Shown here piece by piece: positions 8,297 to 17,790 of a DNA stretch of 36,237 bases. This stretch comes from an uncultured Cloacibacillus sp. Its GTDB lineage: Bacteria > Synergistota > Synergistia > Synergistales > Synergistaceae. Location: the NCBI GenBank assembly GCA_900545755.1, contig URAG01000016.1:1-36237 (forward strand), written 5' to 3'. The notes under the pieces were generated by a model. The model saw only the letters and a list, made by a program, of their open reading frames with translations, did not search any database and was not told where the DNA came from. The first letter of the stretch is position 1; each line of letters starts with the position of its first letter. A program made the translations under genes and the position numbers.

Positions 8297-8338
8297 ACGT
8301 TCGGAAAGCAAAAATAATCTCAAGGGGATGATTTTAAG

Positions 8339-8848
8339 GTGCGTAAAAAATTTATCTCTACGTTTGTCATGTCGCTGCTTGCGGCGGCGCTCTTCGCACT
8401 TCCGTCGTTTGCGGCCGGAAACGGCGGACTTGCGCGCGACGTAGTTCTTACGGATATGTCGGGCAAGCAGGTCTCGCTCGACAGCTTCAAGGGAAAAACC
8501 GTAGTGCTGAACTTCTGGGCGACGTGGTGCCCGCCGTGCCGCGGCGAGATGCCGGAGTTCGACGAGCTCAATAAAGAATTTCAAAAGACCGGCGAAGCGG
8601 TGCTGCTTGCCGTGAATCTCACAGACGGACGGCGCGATACGCCGGAGCGCGTCGCGGAGTTCCTCAAGGAAACGGGCTACACTATGACCGTGCTGCTCGA
8701 CGAGACGCAGGAGGCGGCGTCGCTCTTCGGCGTGCGCTACATACCGACGACCTTCGTCCTCGACAAGGACGGAGAGCTTATAGGACAGATACAAGGCGCG
8801 ACGACTAAGGAGGCCGTGCTGAAACTCGTGCGCGGGGAGAAGAAATAG
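8339..8848 (+). CDS. TlpA/ResA-type thiol-disulfide oxidoreductase
   Basis: Extracytoplasmic thioredoxin-fold protein, 169 aa. A positively charged start (MRKK) followed by a hydrophobic core ending near LPSFAAG (about residue 27) forms a Sec signal peptide or anchor. The active site is WCPPC with Cys64 and Cys67 in a FWATWCPPCRGEMP context; the cis-proline region is RYIPTTFVLD. This is the AhpC/TSA-redoxin TlpA pattern, normally a reductant of extracytoplasmic disulfides in cytochrome c maturation or similar work. The start is GTG at 8339, with AAGGGG 11 nt upstream. It overlaps the following ccdA by 1 nt (TAGTG), so CcdA very probably feeds electrons to it. The client is unknown; no cytochrome c gene is in the window. 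Confidence 0.92.
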   Translation: MRKKFISTFVMSLLAAALFALPSFAAGNGGLARDVVLTDMSGKQVSLDSFKGKTVVLNFWATWCPPCRGEMPEFDELNKEFQKTGEAVLLAVNLTDGRRDTPERVAEFLKETGYTMTVLLDETQEAASLFGVRYIPTTFVLDKDGELIGQIQGATTKEAVLKLVRGEKK

Positions 8849-9519
8849 TGGGGGGAGAGCTGCCGCTCCTTTTCCTCGAAGGGCTGCTCGCGTTCGTATC
8901 GCCCTGCATGCTGCCGATGCTGCCGGTATATCTGATGTACCTCGCGGCGGAGACGGAGCAGGGCAAGCGTGCGAGCGTCGTGAACACCGCCGGCTTCGTC
9001 GCGGGCTTCACGCTGCTCTTCATGGCGCTCGGCGCGACGGCGACAGCGATAGGCGCGGCGCTCGACGCGCACAGGCTTTTGCTCCAACGCGCTAGCGGCC
9101 TCGTGATTCTGATCTTCGGGCTGCATTTCCTCGGAGTCTTCAAAATCGGCTTCCTCGACGTTGAAAAGAAGCTCGATGTAAGCGTCAAGCGGCGCGGCTT
9201 TATAGGCGCGCTGCTCTTCGGCGCGGCCTTCTCGCTCGGCTGGACGCCGTGCCTCGGCCCGTTCCTCGGCTCTGCGCTGATGCTCGCGGGCGCGCGCGAA
9301 ACAGTCGCGGAGGGCGTGTTTTACCTCTTCGTCTTCTCAATGGGGCTCGGACTGCCCTATATCCTCGCGGCGCTCTTCTTTACTCGCATTAAAGGAATCT
9401 TCCAATGGCTGCGCCGTCACGGCCAGACGATAAAAAAAGTCTCCGGCGGAATCCTCGCCGCTGCCGGCGTAGCGATACTCACCGACACATTCGCCTACTG
9501 GTCGGCGCTGTTCTGGTAG
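8848..9519 (+). CDS. ccdA: Cytochrome c biogenesis protein CcdA (thiol reductant transmembrane carrier)
   Basis: Polytopic inner-membrane protein (223 aa, about six segments) that carries reducing equivalents from cytoplasmic thioredoxin to extracytoplasmic thiol proteins. The two redox cysteines of the DsbD/CcdA family are visible: Cys20 in FVSPCMLPMLP and Cys135 in GWTPCLGPFLG. The GTG start shares one base with the stop of the TlpA-like gene, so the pair forms a two-gene reductive module. A strong terminator follows directly (9541-9568). The gene begins without a clear separate ribosome binding site, in line with translational re-initiation. Confidence 0.93.
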   Translation: MGGELPLLFLEGLLAFVSPCMLPMLPVYLMYLAAETEQGKRASVVNTAGFVAGFTLLFMALGATATAIGAALDAHRLLLQRASGLVILIFGLHFLGVFKIGFLDVEKKLDVSVKRRGFIGALLFGAAFSLGWTPCLGPFLGSALMLAGARETVAEGVFYLFVFSMGLGLPYILAALFFTRIKGIFQWLRRHGQTIKKVSGGILAAAGVAILTDTFAYWSALFW

Positions 9520-9540
9520 GTTCATAATTTAGGAAAACTG

Positions 9541-9568
9541 CGGTGTTCCGTGCGGAGCGCCGTTTTTT
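9541..9568 (+). terminator. Intrinsic terminator of tlpA-ccdA
   Basis: CGGTGTTCC (9541-9549) pairs with GGAGCGCCG (9554-9562), 9 bp with two G-U pairs, 4-nt loop, then T6 (9563-9568). It touches the end of the convergent EamA gene. Confidence 0.9.
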
Positions 9569-10473
9569 CATTCGCTGCGCCCGGGCTTTGCGCGAACAGC
9601 GCCTTCCAGCTCAGTCACGAGCATGCCCGCGATTATAAGCAGCCCTCCCGCCGCGCCCTGTAGGTGGAACGGGTCCTGCCCGCTCACGACCGCCAGCACG
9701 TAGCCGAAAAGCCCTTCGAGTGAGAAGATTACGGCCGTGTGCGTGGCGCTCGTCTTTTTCTGCGCGCGGAACTGTAAATTAAAGCAAAGTATCGTGTTGC
9801 AGAGTGAGACGCAGAGCAGCGCGCCGCATATCTTGGGCGTGAAGTCCGAAATTTCCGGCAGCGGCTCGAATATCAGCGCGAGCGCCGTCAGCACGATGGA
9901 CAGCATGATGATGTGCAGCGCGACCAGCCGCGCTGGGTCGACGCGCCGCGCGCAGTATTCGCTTGAAATCACCTGAAGCGCGTAAAATACAGCCATCAGG
10001 AACGAGAGAAAGTCGCCGAAGTTAAATTCCATCCCCGGCGCAAAACCCATAACGAGCAGCCCGGCAGTCGTCAGCCCGGCTCCCGCGAAAAGCCGCGCAG
10101 GCGGACGCCTGCGGTAGATGATCCAGACGAAGACGGGTACTAGTATGACGTTGAGCCCGCCGATGAAAGCCTGCTTGCTCGCGGTGCTGTATACTAGCCC
10201 GAAAGTCATCGACGTAAAGACAGCCGTAAGCACCACAGTGAGTATGAAAGAAATTTTCCAGTCGCGAGCCGTCGATGCAATTATCGTGCGGCGGAACATT
10301 ATTATGAGGAAGAAAGCCGCGAGCAGCATACGCAGAGCGACCGCCCAGAGCGGCGTGAGCCCGCGTGCAAGCAGCGCCGAGAGCGGAATGCCGGCGCCCC
10401 ATATCAGCGCGACTAACGCGAGCGTAAGGTCCGCCGCCAGGACAGAATTTATGCGAGGGAGACAGCTTTTCAT
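9568..10473 (-). CDS. EamA/DMT family permease
   Basis: Drug/metabolite transporter superfamily permease, 301 aa, with about ten membrane segments arranged as two EamA repeats. The first repeat begins LTLALVALIWGAGIPLSALL and contains SKQAFIGGLNVILVPVFVWI; the second covers FGDFLSFLMAVFYALQVISS through TAVIFSLEGLFGYVLAVVSG. The start at 10473 is chosen because AAGG lies 7-10 nt upstream and its ATG overlaps the stop of the MFS gene by 4 nt (ATGA at 10470-10473). Likely exports an amino acid or other small metabolite, but the substrate cannot be assigned. It converges with the tlpA-ccdA operon at a shared terminator. Confidence 0.9.
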   Translation of the reverse strand: MKSCLPRINSVLAADLTLALVALIWGAGIPLSALLARGLTPLWAVALRMLLAAFFLIIMFRRTIIASTARDWKISFILTVVLTAVFTSMTFGLVYSTASKQAFIGGLNVILVPVFVWIIYRRRPPARLFAGAGLTTAGLLVMGFAPGMEFNFGDFLSFLMAVFYALQVISSEYCARRVDPARLVALHIIMLSIVLTALALIFEPLPEISDFTPKICGALLCVSLCNTILCFNLQFRAQKKTSATHTAVIFSLEGLFGYVLAVVSGQDPFHLQGAAGGLLIIAGMLVTELEGAVRAKPGRSE

Positions 10474-11723
10474 ATCGCGCCTTGACGTTTCAGCACGTCC
10501 GTCACTTCGCCGCCGATGCGGTCGATTTTGCGCATGAAGTAAAACGCAGAGGCGGCGCAACAGACGCCGCAGGCGAAAAGCGCCCAGCCGGTGTTGGTGA
10601 AATCACCGAACTTTCCGGCGAGTATACTCCCGAAGGGCGGAATGCCGATGTACGCGAGAGTGTAGAGCGCCATGATGCGGCTGCGGCTTGCAGGCTCCGT
10701 CATCGTCTGGAGCAGAGTGTTGCAGGCTATCGTGCAGGTGACGAGGCAGAAGCCTAGGGGCGCGGCGAGCGCGACGCTGAGCCAGACGTTCCGCGAAAGC
10801 GAAAAAAGTATTACAGCCGCACCGAAGCCGACGCATGTGCGCGTACACCACCACGAATGGCGCGCGGCGTTCCTGCGAGAAGCCATCAGCATTGAGCCGG
10901 CGAGCGCGCCCACGGCGACGCCCATCAGCAGGAAGCCGAGCGTCCGAGACGTGCCGTTAAGCACGCTCTTCGCCATCGCCGGCATCAGAGTTATGCTTGG
11001 GAAGGCGAAAAATCCAGTCGTAGTTATCAATAGAAGAAAGTACCTGTACGGCGCAAAATCGCTTGCGATATGCAGTCCGTCCATCATGTCGTGGAGCGGG
11101 CGGCTGCGTCCGCCCGTTTTGCCTATCGGCGGGCGCGAGAGACGCATCTTACTGAGCGCCCAAAGCGTGCTGAGATAGCAGAAACTGTTGGAAAAGAAGC
11201 AAAACGCTTCGCCGAAAGCGTGAATGACGAAGCCGCCGACCGTCGGCCCGATCATGCGCGCGGTGTTGAAGAGCGTCGAGTTCAGCGCGACGGCGTTGCC
11301 TACGTCCTCCGGACGGTCTACCATGTACGAAACGAGCGAATAGCGCGCCGGCATCTCGAAAGCGTCGAGCAGACCGCGCGTAAGGACGAGGACGAGAATT
11401 ATCTTATAGGTTATCAAATCAGTAAAAGTAAGAAAAGCGAAGGCGAAAGCGATGCACATGCAGCCGGTCTGAGTGCGGAAGACGAGGCGTCGGAGGTCTA
11501 GCCGCTCGATTACGGCGCCCGCAAACGGCGAAAGAAAAAAAATCGGCAACGACGCGACGAAATCCATCAGGCCGAGCGCGCTGTTTGAATTCGTGAGGCG
11601 GAAGACGAGCCAGCCTATAGCGACGCGATACATCCAAAGCCCCGTCATCGAAATCATCTGAGCCGTGAAGAAGAGACGGTAATTGCGCGAGTTCAGCGCG
11701 CGTAGCGCGTCGGGCAACTGCAT
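10470..11723 (-). CDS. MFS transporter (DHA3/EntS-like)
   Basis: Major facilitator of the MFS_3/EntS-like exporter branch, 417 aa, 12 predicted membrane segments. Typical features are the N-terminal RALNSRNYRLFFTAQMISMT and GLWMYRVAIGWLVFRLTNS, the loop PFAGAVIERLDLRRLVF between helices 2 and 3, and ARYSLVSYMVDRPEDVGNAV followed by NSTLFNTARMIGPTVGG. It is the first gene of a two-gene unit with the EamA permease (4-nt ATGA overlap), suggesting a joint export role. The ribosome binding site is weak. The 223-nt region upstream is shared with the divergent decarboxylase beta subunit gene. The substrate is unknown. Confidence 0.9.
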   Translation of the reverse strand: MQLPDALRALNSRNYRLFFTAQMISMTGLWMYRVAIGWLVFRLTNSNSALGLMDFVASLPIFFLSPFAGAVIERLDLRRLVFRTQTGCMCIAFAFAFLTFTDLITYKIILVLVLTRGLLDAFEMPARYSLVSYMVDRPEDVGNAVALNSTLFNTARMIGPTVGGFVIHAFGEAFCFFSNSFCYLSTLWALSKMRLSRPPIGKTGGRSRPLHDMMDGLHIASDFAPYRYFLLLITTTGFFAFPSITLMPAMAKSVLNGTSRTLGFLLMGVAVGALAGSMLMASRRNAARHSWWCTRTCVGFGAAVILFSLSRNVWLSVALAAPLGFCLVTCTIACNTLLQTMTEPASRSRIMALYTLAYIGIPPFGSILAGKFGDFTNTGWALFACGVCCAASAFYFMRKIDRIGGEVTDVLKRQGAI

Positions 11724-11895
11724 TTTTAATCCACGTAAGCCGGAACGGCGAACGTGCGCCCGCCGCGGCGGAAAGATATAACGAAGCCTAGTGCACGCAA
11801 ACGTATCAAGATTTCTTCCACCTTCCCTACAAAATTTATTTTACATGATTTACCCGCAAATGGAGAAATTACCGGACGCGCTTAGCGCGGTTTTA

Positions 11896-11904
11896 TGATA
11901 TAGT
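11896..11904 (+). promoter_or_regulatory. Extended -10 promoter for the decarboxylase beta subunit
   Basis: TGATATAGT, one mismatch from TGnTATAAT, 42 nt before the TTG start, with AAGGAG (11928-11933) in between. No -35 box is evident. The remaining 11724-11895 stretch is AT-rich in its middle; I see no further clear element there. Confidence 0.6.
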
Positions 11905-11946
11905 AGCCTGCGTATTAAATAACCCTAAAGGAGCGGTGACGCTAGA

Positions 11947-13080
11947 TTGGAATCATTTGTGGCGACTTTTCAAGCTATAACCTATCAGAGCTTGGTAATG
12001 ATATGTGTGGGCGGCTTCCTTATGTACATGGCCGTCAAGAAGGACTTTGAGCCTAACCTGCTGCTGCCGATGGGCTTCGGCACGATACTCGTCAACCTTC
12101 CGCTTTCCTCGGCGCTCGACCAGATAATCGAAGGCGGCAGCGTAGTGCACGGCGCTCTGCAGATGTTCTTCGACCTCGGCATAGCGACGGAGATATTCCC
12201 GCTGCTGATACTCATCGCGGTTGGTGCTATGTGCGACTTCACGCCTTTGCTCGCGAACCCGAAGGTCTTCCTTTTCGGCCTCACTGCGCAGGCTGGCATC
12301 TTCCTTACGATGGGGATCGCCTACTTCATCTTCGACTACAATATATATGAAGCTGCCTCGATAGGCATCATCGGCGCCGCCGACGGCCCGACCTCGATAT
12401 ACGTTTCTACGCGCTTCGCACCGAATCTGCTGGGGCCGATTTCTGTAGCGGCCTACACATACATGGCGCTTGTCCCGCTCATCCAGCCGCCGGTCATCAA
12501 GGCCCTCACTACGGAAAAAGAGCGTAAAATGCGCATGCCCTACGCGCCGCGTCCCGTCTCCAAGACCAAGCTCTTCCTCTTCCCGATAGCGATAACTGTA
12601 ATAGGCGGCCTCATCGCGCCGGCCTCCGTCGCGCTGCTCGGCTTTGTCATGTTCGGCAACGTGCTCCGCGTCAGCGGCGTCACCGAGCGCCTCTCGCAGG
12701 CTGCGCAGAACGAGATGGCCAATATCGTGACGATACTTCTCGGCTTCTCGATCTCCGCTGCGATGACCGGCGAGAAGTTCGTCAACCTCGGCACGCTTGC
12801 CATCATCGGCATGGGCCTCATAGCCTTCGTCCTTGACACTGCTGGCGGCGTCATCACGGCTAAGATTCTCAACCTCTTCATGCCGAAGGACAAGAAGGTC
12901 AACCCGATGGTCGGCGCGGCTGGAATCTCCGCCTTCCCGATGTCCGCGCGCGTCATCCAGCGCCTCGGCCAGGAGGCCGACCCCGGCAACCACCTTCTCA
13001 TGCACGCCGTAGGCGCGAACGTCGCGGGCCAGATAGGCTCCGTCCTCGCAGGCGGCATACTGCTCGCCTACCTCGGATAA
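11947..13080 (+). CDS. Sodium ion-translocating decarboxylase, beta subunit
   Basis: Integral membrane subunit (377 aa) of the oxaloacetate / methylmalonyl-CoA / glutaconyl-CoA decarboxylase family, which couples decarboxylation of a carboxybiotin carrier to Na+ export. The family signature GAADGPTS (143-150, with the essential membrane Asp146) is intact, as is the C-terminal HAVGANVAGQIGS segment; about nine or more hydrophobic helices are visible. Which decarboxylase it serves (OadB, MmdB, GcdB) cannot be told from this subunit. No alpha, biotin-carrier or delta subunit lies within the window, which is unusual because these are normally clustered. The TTG start is 13 nt after AAGGAG, a long spacing; GTG at 11959 is an alternative. 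A GC-rich hairpin follows the stop. Confidence 0.92.
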   Translation: MESFVATFQAITYQSLVMICVGGFLMYMAVKKDFEPNLLLPMGFGTILVNLPLSSALDQIIEGGSVVHGALQMFFDLGIATEIFPLLILIAVGAMCDFTPLLANPKVFLFGLTAQAGIFLTMGIAYFIFDYNIYEAASIGIIGAADGPTSIYVSTRFAPNLLGPISVAAYTYMALVPLIQPPVIKALTTEKERKMRMPYAPRPVSKTKLFLFPIAITVIGGLIAPASVALLGFVMFGNVLRVSGVTERLSQAAQNEMANIVTILLGFSISAAMTGEKFVNLGTLAIIGMGLIAFVLDTAGGVITAKILNLFMPKDKKVNPMVGAAGISAFPMSARVIQRLGQEADPGNHLLMHAVGANVAGQIGSVLAGGILLAYLG

Positions 13081-13088
13081 TACAATAC

Positions 13089-13117
13089 CGCGCGCCCGTA
13101 TCGATACCGGGCGCGCG
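13089..13117 (+). terminator. GC-rich hairpin after the decarboxylase gene
   Basis: 10-bp perfect stem (13089-13098 with 13108-13117, CGCGCGCCCG/CGGGCGCGCG) with a 9-nt loop, starting 8 nt after the stop. Only a weak T-rich tail (ATCTTTC) follows, so it may stabilise the 3' end rather than terminate alone. Confidence 0.6.
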
Positions 13118-13142
13118 AATCTTTCATTATCATAAGAGCTCT

Positions 13143-13184
13143 GATATAATGTCGCTGAATTTATCAGCGGCATTATATCTTTTT
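13143..13184 (+). repeat. 16-bp inverted repeat with T tract that embeds an extended -10 element
   Basis: Left arm 13143-13158, right arm 13164-13179, one G-U, 5-nt loop, then T5 (13180-13184). As RNA it is a good intrinsic terminator for the upstream gene. As DNA, its left arm with the preceding T (13142-13150) reads TGATATAAT, an extended -10 that could drive the wzz-like gene at 13220. Both roles may be real. Confidence 0.7.
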
Positions 13185-13219
13185 CAAAAGCTGGAAGTTT
13201 TAAATCGTGGGGGAACGAC

Positions 13220-14107
13220 ATGGAACAGCGTACAAATATGGAAATGTTTCAGGACGAGGACGAAGAACTGTCTCTTCTTGACATACTCATAGTCCTTGCG
13301 GAGCAAAAAAAACTGATAGCGGCGGTCACGCTGATCTTCGCGCTCGCTGGACTTGCCTATGCGCTGCTGTTCGTCAAGCCAGAGTACAAAAGCGAGATAC
13401 AGATGATGACGGTCAACTCGCGCATCACAGGCGACGGCGAATTGTCGGTGTACCTGCCAGGCAATATGATCGACGCCGTCGTCTCAAGCAACTCTATGCG
13501 CAACGCCCTGATAGCTGAATTCGATCTCACTAAGACGGATGGCGTGGAAATCTCAAAAGATGCTGCGTTGCGGAATCTTCAGAAGAACGTAAGCGTCAAC
13601 ATGGGGAAAAACGGCCTCGTCACAATTTCAGTAAAATCGCCTTCGCCGGATCAGTCTATGAGGATGGCAGATTTCATCTACAAAAGGACCGCTGAAATGC
13701 TGCTGGCGATGGGCGTTACCTCTACTACAGAGACCCGTGACGTTTTTCTTGAAAAAACGATAAGAGACAAGCTTAACGAAATAGACGCTAAAGACGCGGA
13801 GACAGACCCGAATTCCAAAATCTCTTCGATACTTGAGCTTTACTCCGTGCTTTCCCAATACAACGAAAACCAGCGTATAAAAGACAAGAGCCCTATGGTG
13901 CTCCAGCTAGTCTCTCCTGCGTCGATGCCGGACGAAAAGGAGCCGCAGGGCCGCGGAAAGATAGTCGTCCTCGCGGCCCTATTAGGTTTGTTCTGCGCTT
14001 TGACCGCGGCTTTTATGCGCCATTTCTGGAACGCTCCGGGGGATGCAGAGACGGCGGAAAAGAAAAAATATCTCAGAAAGCTGCTCGGCCTCAAGACTAA
14101 AGCTTAA
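13220..14107 (+). CDS. Wzz/chain-length determinant-type polysaccharide protein
   Basis: Polysaccharide co-polymerase-like inner-membrane protein (295 aa). Architecture: acidic cytoplasmic N-terminus with LSLLDILIVLAEQKKLI (18-33), first membrane helix at about 33-52, a KPEYKSEI segment opening a largely extracytoplasmic central region, and a second helix at about 247-266 preceded by a Pro-rich stretch (PDEKEPQGRGK). That is the Wzz fold layout: chain-length regulation of O-antigen, capsule or exopolysaccharide. There is no C-terminal tyrosine kinase domain. It is followed after 30 nt by a membrane nucleotide-sugar dehydratase in the same direction. Base composition is visibly less GC-rich than most neighbours. 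The start follows GGGGGA. Confidence 0.85.
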   Translation: MEQRTNMEMFQDEDEELSLLDILIVLAEQKKLIAAVTLIFALAGLAYALLFVKPEYKSEIQMMTVNSRITGDGELSVYLPGNMIDAVVSSNSMRNALIAEFDLTKTDGVEISKDAALRNLQKNVSVNMGKNGLVTISVKSPSPDQSMRMADFIYKRTAEMLLAMGVTSTTETRDVFLEKTIRDKLNEIDAKDAETDPNSKISSILELYSVLSQYNENQRIKDKSPMVLQLVSPASMPDEKEPQGRGKIVVLAALLGLFCALTAAFMRHFWNAPGDAETAEKKKYLRKLLGLKTKA

Positions 14108-14137
14108 CTCGGCCGCTGATATAAGAGAGGCGTTTAC

Positions 14138-16003
<1,866 letters not shown>

Positions 16004-16029
16004 GGCCGCAGTCTTAAATTACAAAACTA

Positions 16030-16784
16030 TTATTTCTTGTATCTCCGCTCCAGTATCGCTGCCGCATGCCTCGACGGCGGCCGGTTGTCTTCGTAGATTT
16101 TTCGGTAGATTATCGGCACTTTTTTGAGGTGGAAGTTAATGTCGTCGATGTCGAAGGCGGCCAGGTCCGGCGCGTCCGCGTCGAGCAATGCGCAGAAATT
16201 TTGATACTGAGGGCCGCGCTTTCTTTTGAGGGCTACGGCTATTTTTTTGAGGCTGTCCGGACCGCCGCAGTTTTCTATTATGCCGCGCCCTTCGCCTGCG
16301 AGGGCCTTGGGAAGGTCGCTCGCGGGGATTTCGCTTTTGCGCAGAATTTCGTCGACTCGCAGCCCGACTTCCCAGCCGTCGCCTAAGTCGTATGTGAAAA
16401 GTGCCCGGTCGCCGGCCTCCGGCAGTATGTTGTGCAGCCTTTCTGCTGCGGCGTCGAGAATCTCCGACTCTCTGACTTCGGGAAGTCCGCGCCGAAATCG
16501 AATTTGTCCCCGGCGGAGAGCTCAATGCGACAGATGCCGCCGTCGTCGTACGCGTTTTTCATCGGCTCAAAGTCCGGTATTCTTTTAGCCATTTGACGGT
16601 CGAAGTTCGTGATGTGCGGTACGTCGAATGCGAAGTAATGGCTCGCCTGCATTTCGAACATCGCCATAAAGATATAGCCGAAGTACGCCATCGTGACGCT
16701 TCCGTCGCAATATAAGCGCCGCCATATCTTCGGCGAATAACCGCAAAACTCCGCGTAAAACCTATAAACTGCCCTTACAGGTAT
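16030..16784 (-). pseudogene. Plasmid pRiA4b ORF-3-like protein, frameshifted and lacking a start codon
   Basis: Two overlapping reading frames together give one protein of the pRiA4b ORF-3 (IS1096_Tnp_R-like) family, whose function is unknown. The N-terminal part (frame open from 16842) reads YSPKIWRRLYCDGSVTMAYF, then DFGADFPKSE. The C-terminal part, in another frame, reads LFTYDLGDGWEVGLRV, then IIENCGGPDSL, and ends ILERRYKK with a TAA at 16032-16030. The FTYDLGDGWE and ENCGG motifs identify the family. The frames join at about 16470-16500 and differ by one missing (or two extra) bases. The in-frame N-terminus has ATA at 16784 where an ATG would be expected after AGAGGAG, so the start also looks lost. 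An internal ATG at 16691 would drop the conserved IWRR segment. A sequencing error cannot be excluded for either lesion. Confidence 0.75.
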
Positions 16785-16827
16785 TTTTGTTTTGCTGCTC
16801 CTCTCATTGTACGCTTGCTGAATAATA

Positions 16828-17622
16828 TCATCTTATCGCTGCGGAAACGGACGCGAAGGCCGCGCCTATCCGCTCCCTCGCGCCGAGGCACGAGAGGTAC
16901 AGACTCTGCGCGTTCGGAAGAAACGACGAAAGGCCGCGGATTATAGGGTCGGCTTGGCGCGGCGTGGCGACTGGGTAGAGCGTCGCGTCTGGCATGAATT
17001 GCCTGGCGAAGCGCATCGCGCGCGGAAGGTGGAAGGCGTTGGTTATTACGACGACGTTTTGCAGATTTCTGGTATGAAGCATGGCGGCGCTGTACTTCAT
17101 GTTCTCGGCGGTGGTGCGCGACTGTTCCTCCAAAATTATCTCTCCGCTCCATCCCATTGCGCGCGCAGCGTCGCCCAGCGCTGCGGCTTCGGAGCGGTCG
17201 TTGTCGCCGAAAACGTTGCCGCCAGAAAGGACGAGCACTGCGTTTCCTTCACGCATGGAGGCGAACGTCACTGCGACGTAGAGGCGCTCGAGCGCAAGAG
17301 GAGAGGGCTGCACCGAGGAACCTGTATCGTCGTAGGACGATCCGCCCGCGAGGACGAGGAAAGCCGCAGGTTCGCCGTCAGGCGGAAGCTTCGTCTCGTA
17401 TCTTGCTTCGAGCGGGCCGGTTATCAAGAGCGCGCCTGCCGACGTGCTCATTGCGTATAACGCGGCGGCTGAAATGATCAGCGGAATCGTCACGGATTTT
17501 GTGTAACGGCAGGTCGCCCTGCACGCTTTGAAGGCCGGCGCCGCCGCGACGGCGAGCAGTATGATTATGAAGAGTCCCGGAGGCGCGGCGAACGCGCCGA
17601 TAATTTTATAGAGTGCGAACAT
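16828..17622 (-). CDS. YdcF/ElyC family membrane protein (DUF218), copy 2
   Basis: 264-aa protein with two or three N-terminal hydrophobic helices (about 5-30 and 45-65) and an extracytoplasmic DUF218 domain, the arrangement seen in ElyC and SanA/YdcF-type envelope proteins. Family motifs seen: FLVLAGGSSYDD, VLVLSGGNVFG, ILEEQSRTTAENMKYS and VVITNAFHLPRAMRFARQ, containing the conserved acidic, Arg and His residues of the fold. ElyC-type proteins affect peptidoglycan and lipid-carrier metabolism in Enterobacteria; whether this one does is inference. It lies 168 nt downstream of a clear paralogue in the same direction. An 18-bp palindrome sits 27 nt upstream of its ATG. Confidence 0.88.
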   Translation of the reverse strand: MFALYKIIGAFAAPPGLFIIILLAVAAAPAFKACRATCRYTKSVTIPLIISAAALYAMSTSAGALLITGPLEARYETKLPPDGEPAAFLVLAGGSSYDDTGSSVQPSPLALERLYVAVTFASMREGNAVLVLSGGNVFGDNDRSEAAALGDAARAMGWSGEIILEEQSRTTAENMKYSAAMLHTRNLQNVVVITNAFHLPRAMRFARQFMPDATLYPVATPRQADPIIRGLSSFLPNAQSLYLSCLGARERIGAAFASVSAAIR

Positions 17623-17649
17623 CCTGCGGCAGCTTCCAATTTTTATTGT

Positions 17650-17667
17650 CGGATATAATTATATCCG
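17650..17667. repeat. 18-bp perfect palindrome upstream of the second YdcF-type gene
   Basis: CGGATATAATTATATCCG, centred between 17658 and 17659. It contains TATAAT on both strands, so it is either a symmetric -10 region or an operator overlapping one. The rest of the 17623-17790 gap shows nothing else I can support. Confidence 0.55.
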
Positions 17668-17790
17668 GCTTGAGCCAACAAATGGCAACGACAGTATGCG
17701 GAGTGCCTATGCAACACTTCGCCGTTTCTTATGAAAAACGCGCGCCCTGCAATTTTGCTCGGGCGTGTGGGCCATGCTTTGTCTTCGATT

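Noticed and set aside
11953..13221. Long open frame (about 420 codons) antisense to the decarboxylase beta subunit gene
   Set aside because: Highly charged, low-complexity translation without family features; the plus-strand membrane protein is unambiguous. Typical shadow in GC-rich DNA.
16136..16525. 129-codon Arg-rich frame overlapping the pRiA4b ORF-3-like region
   Set aside because: Third-frame shadow; the family motifs lie in the other two minus-strand frames.
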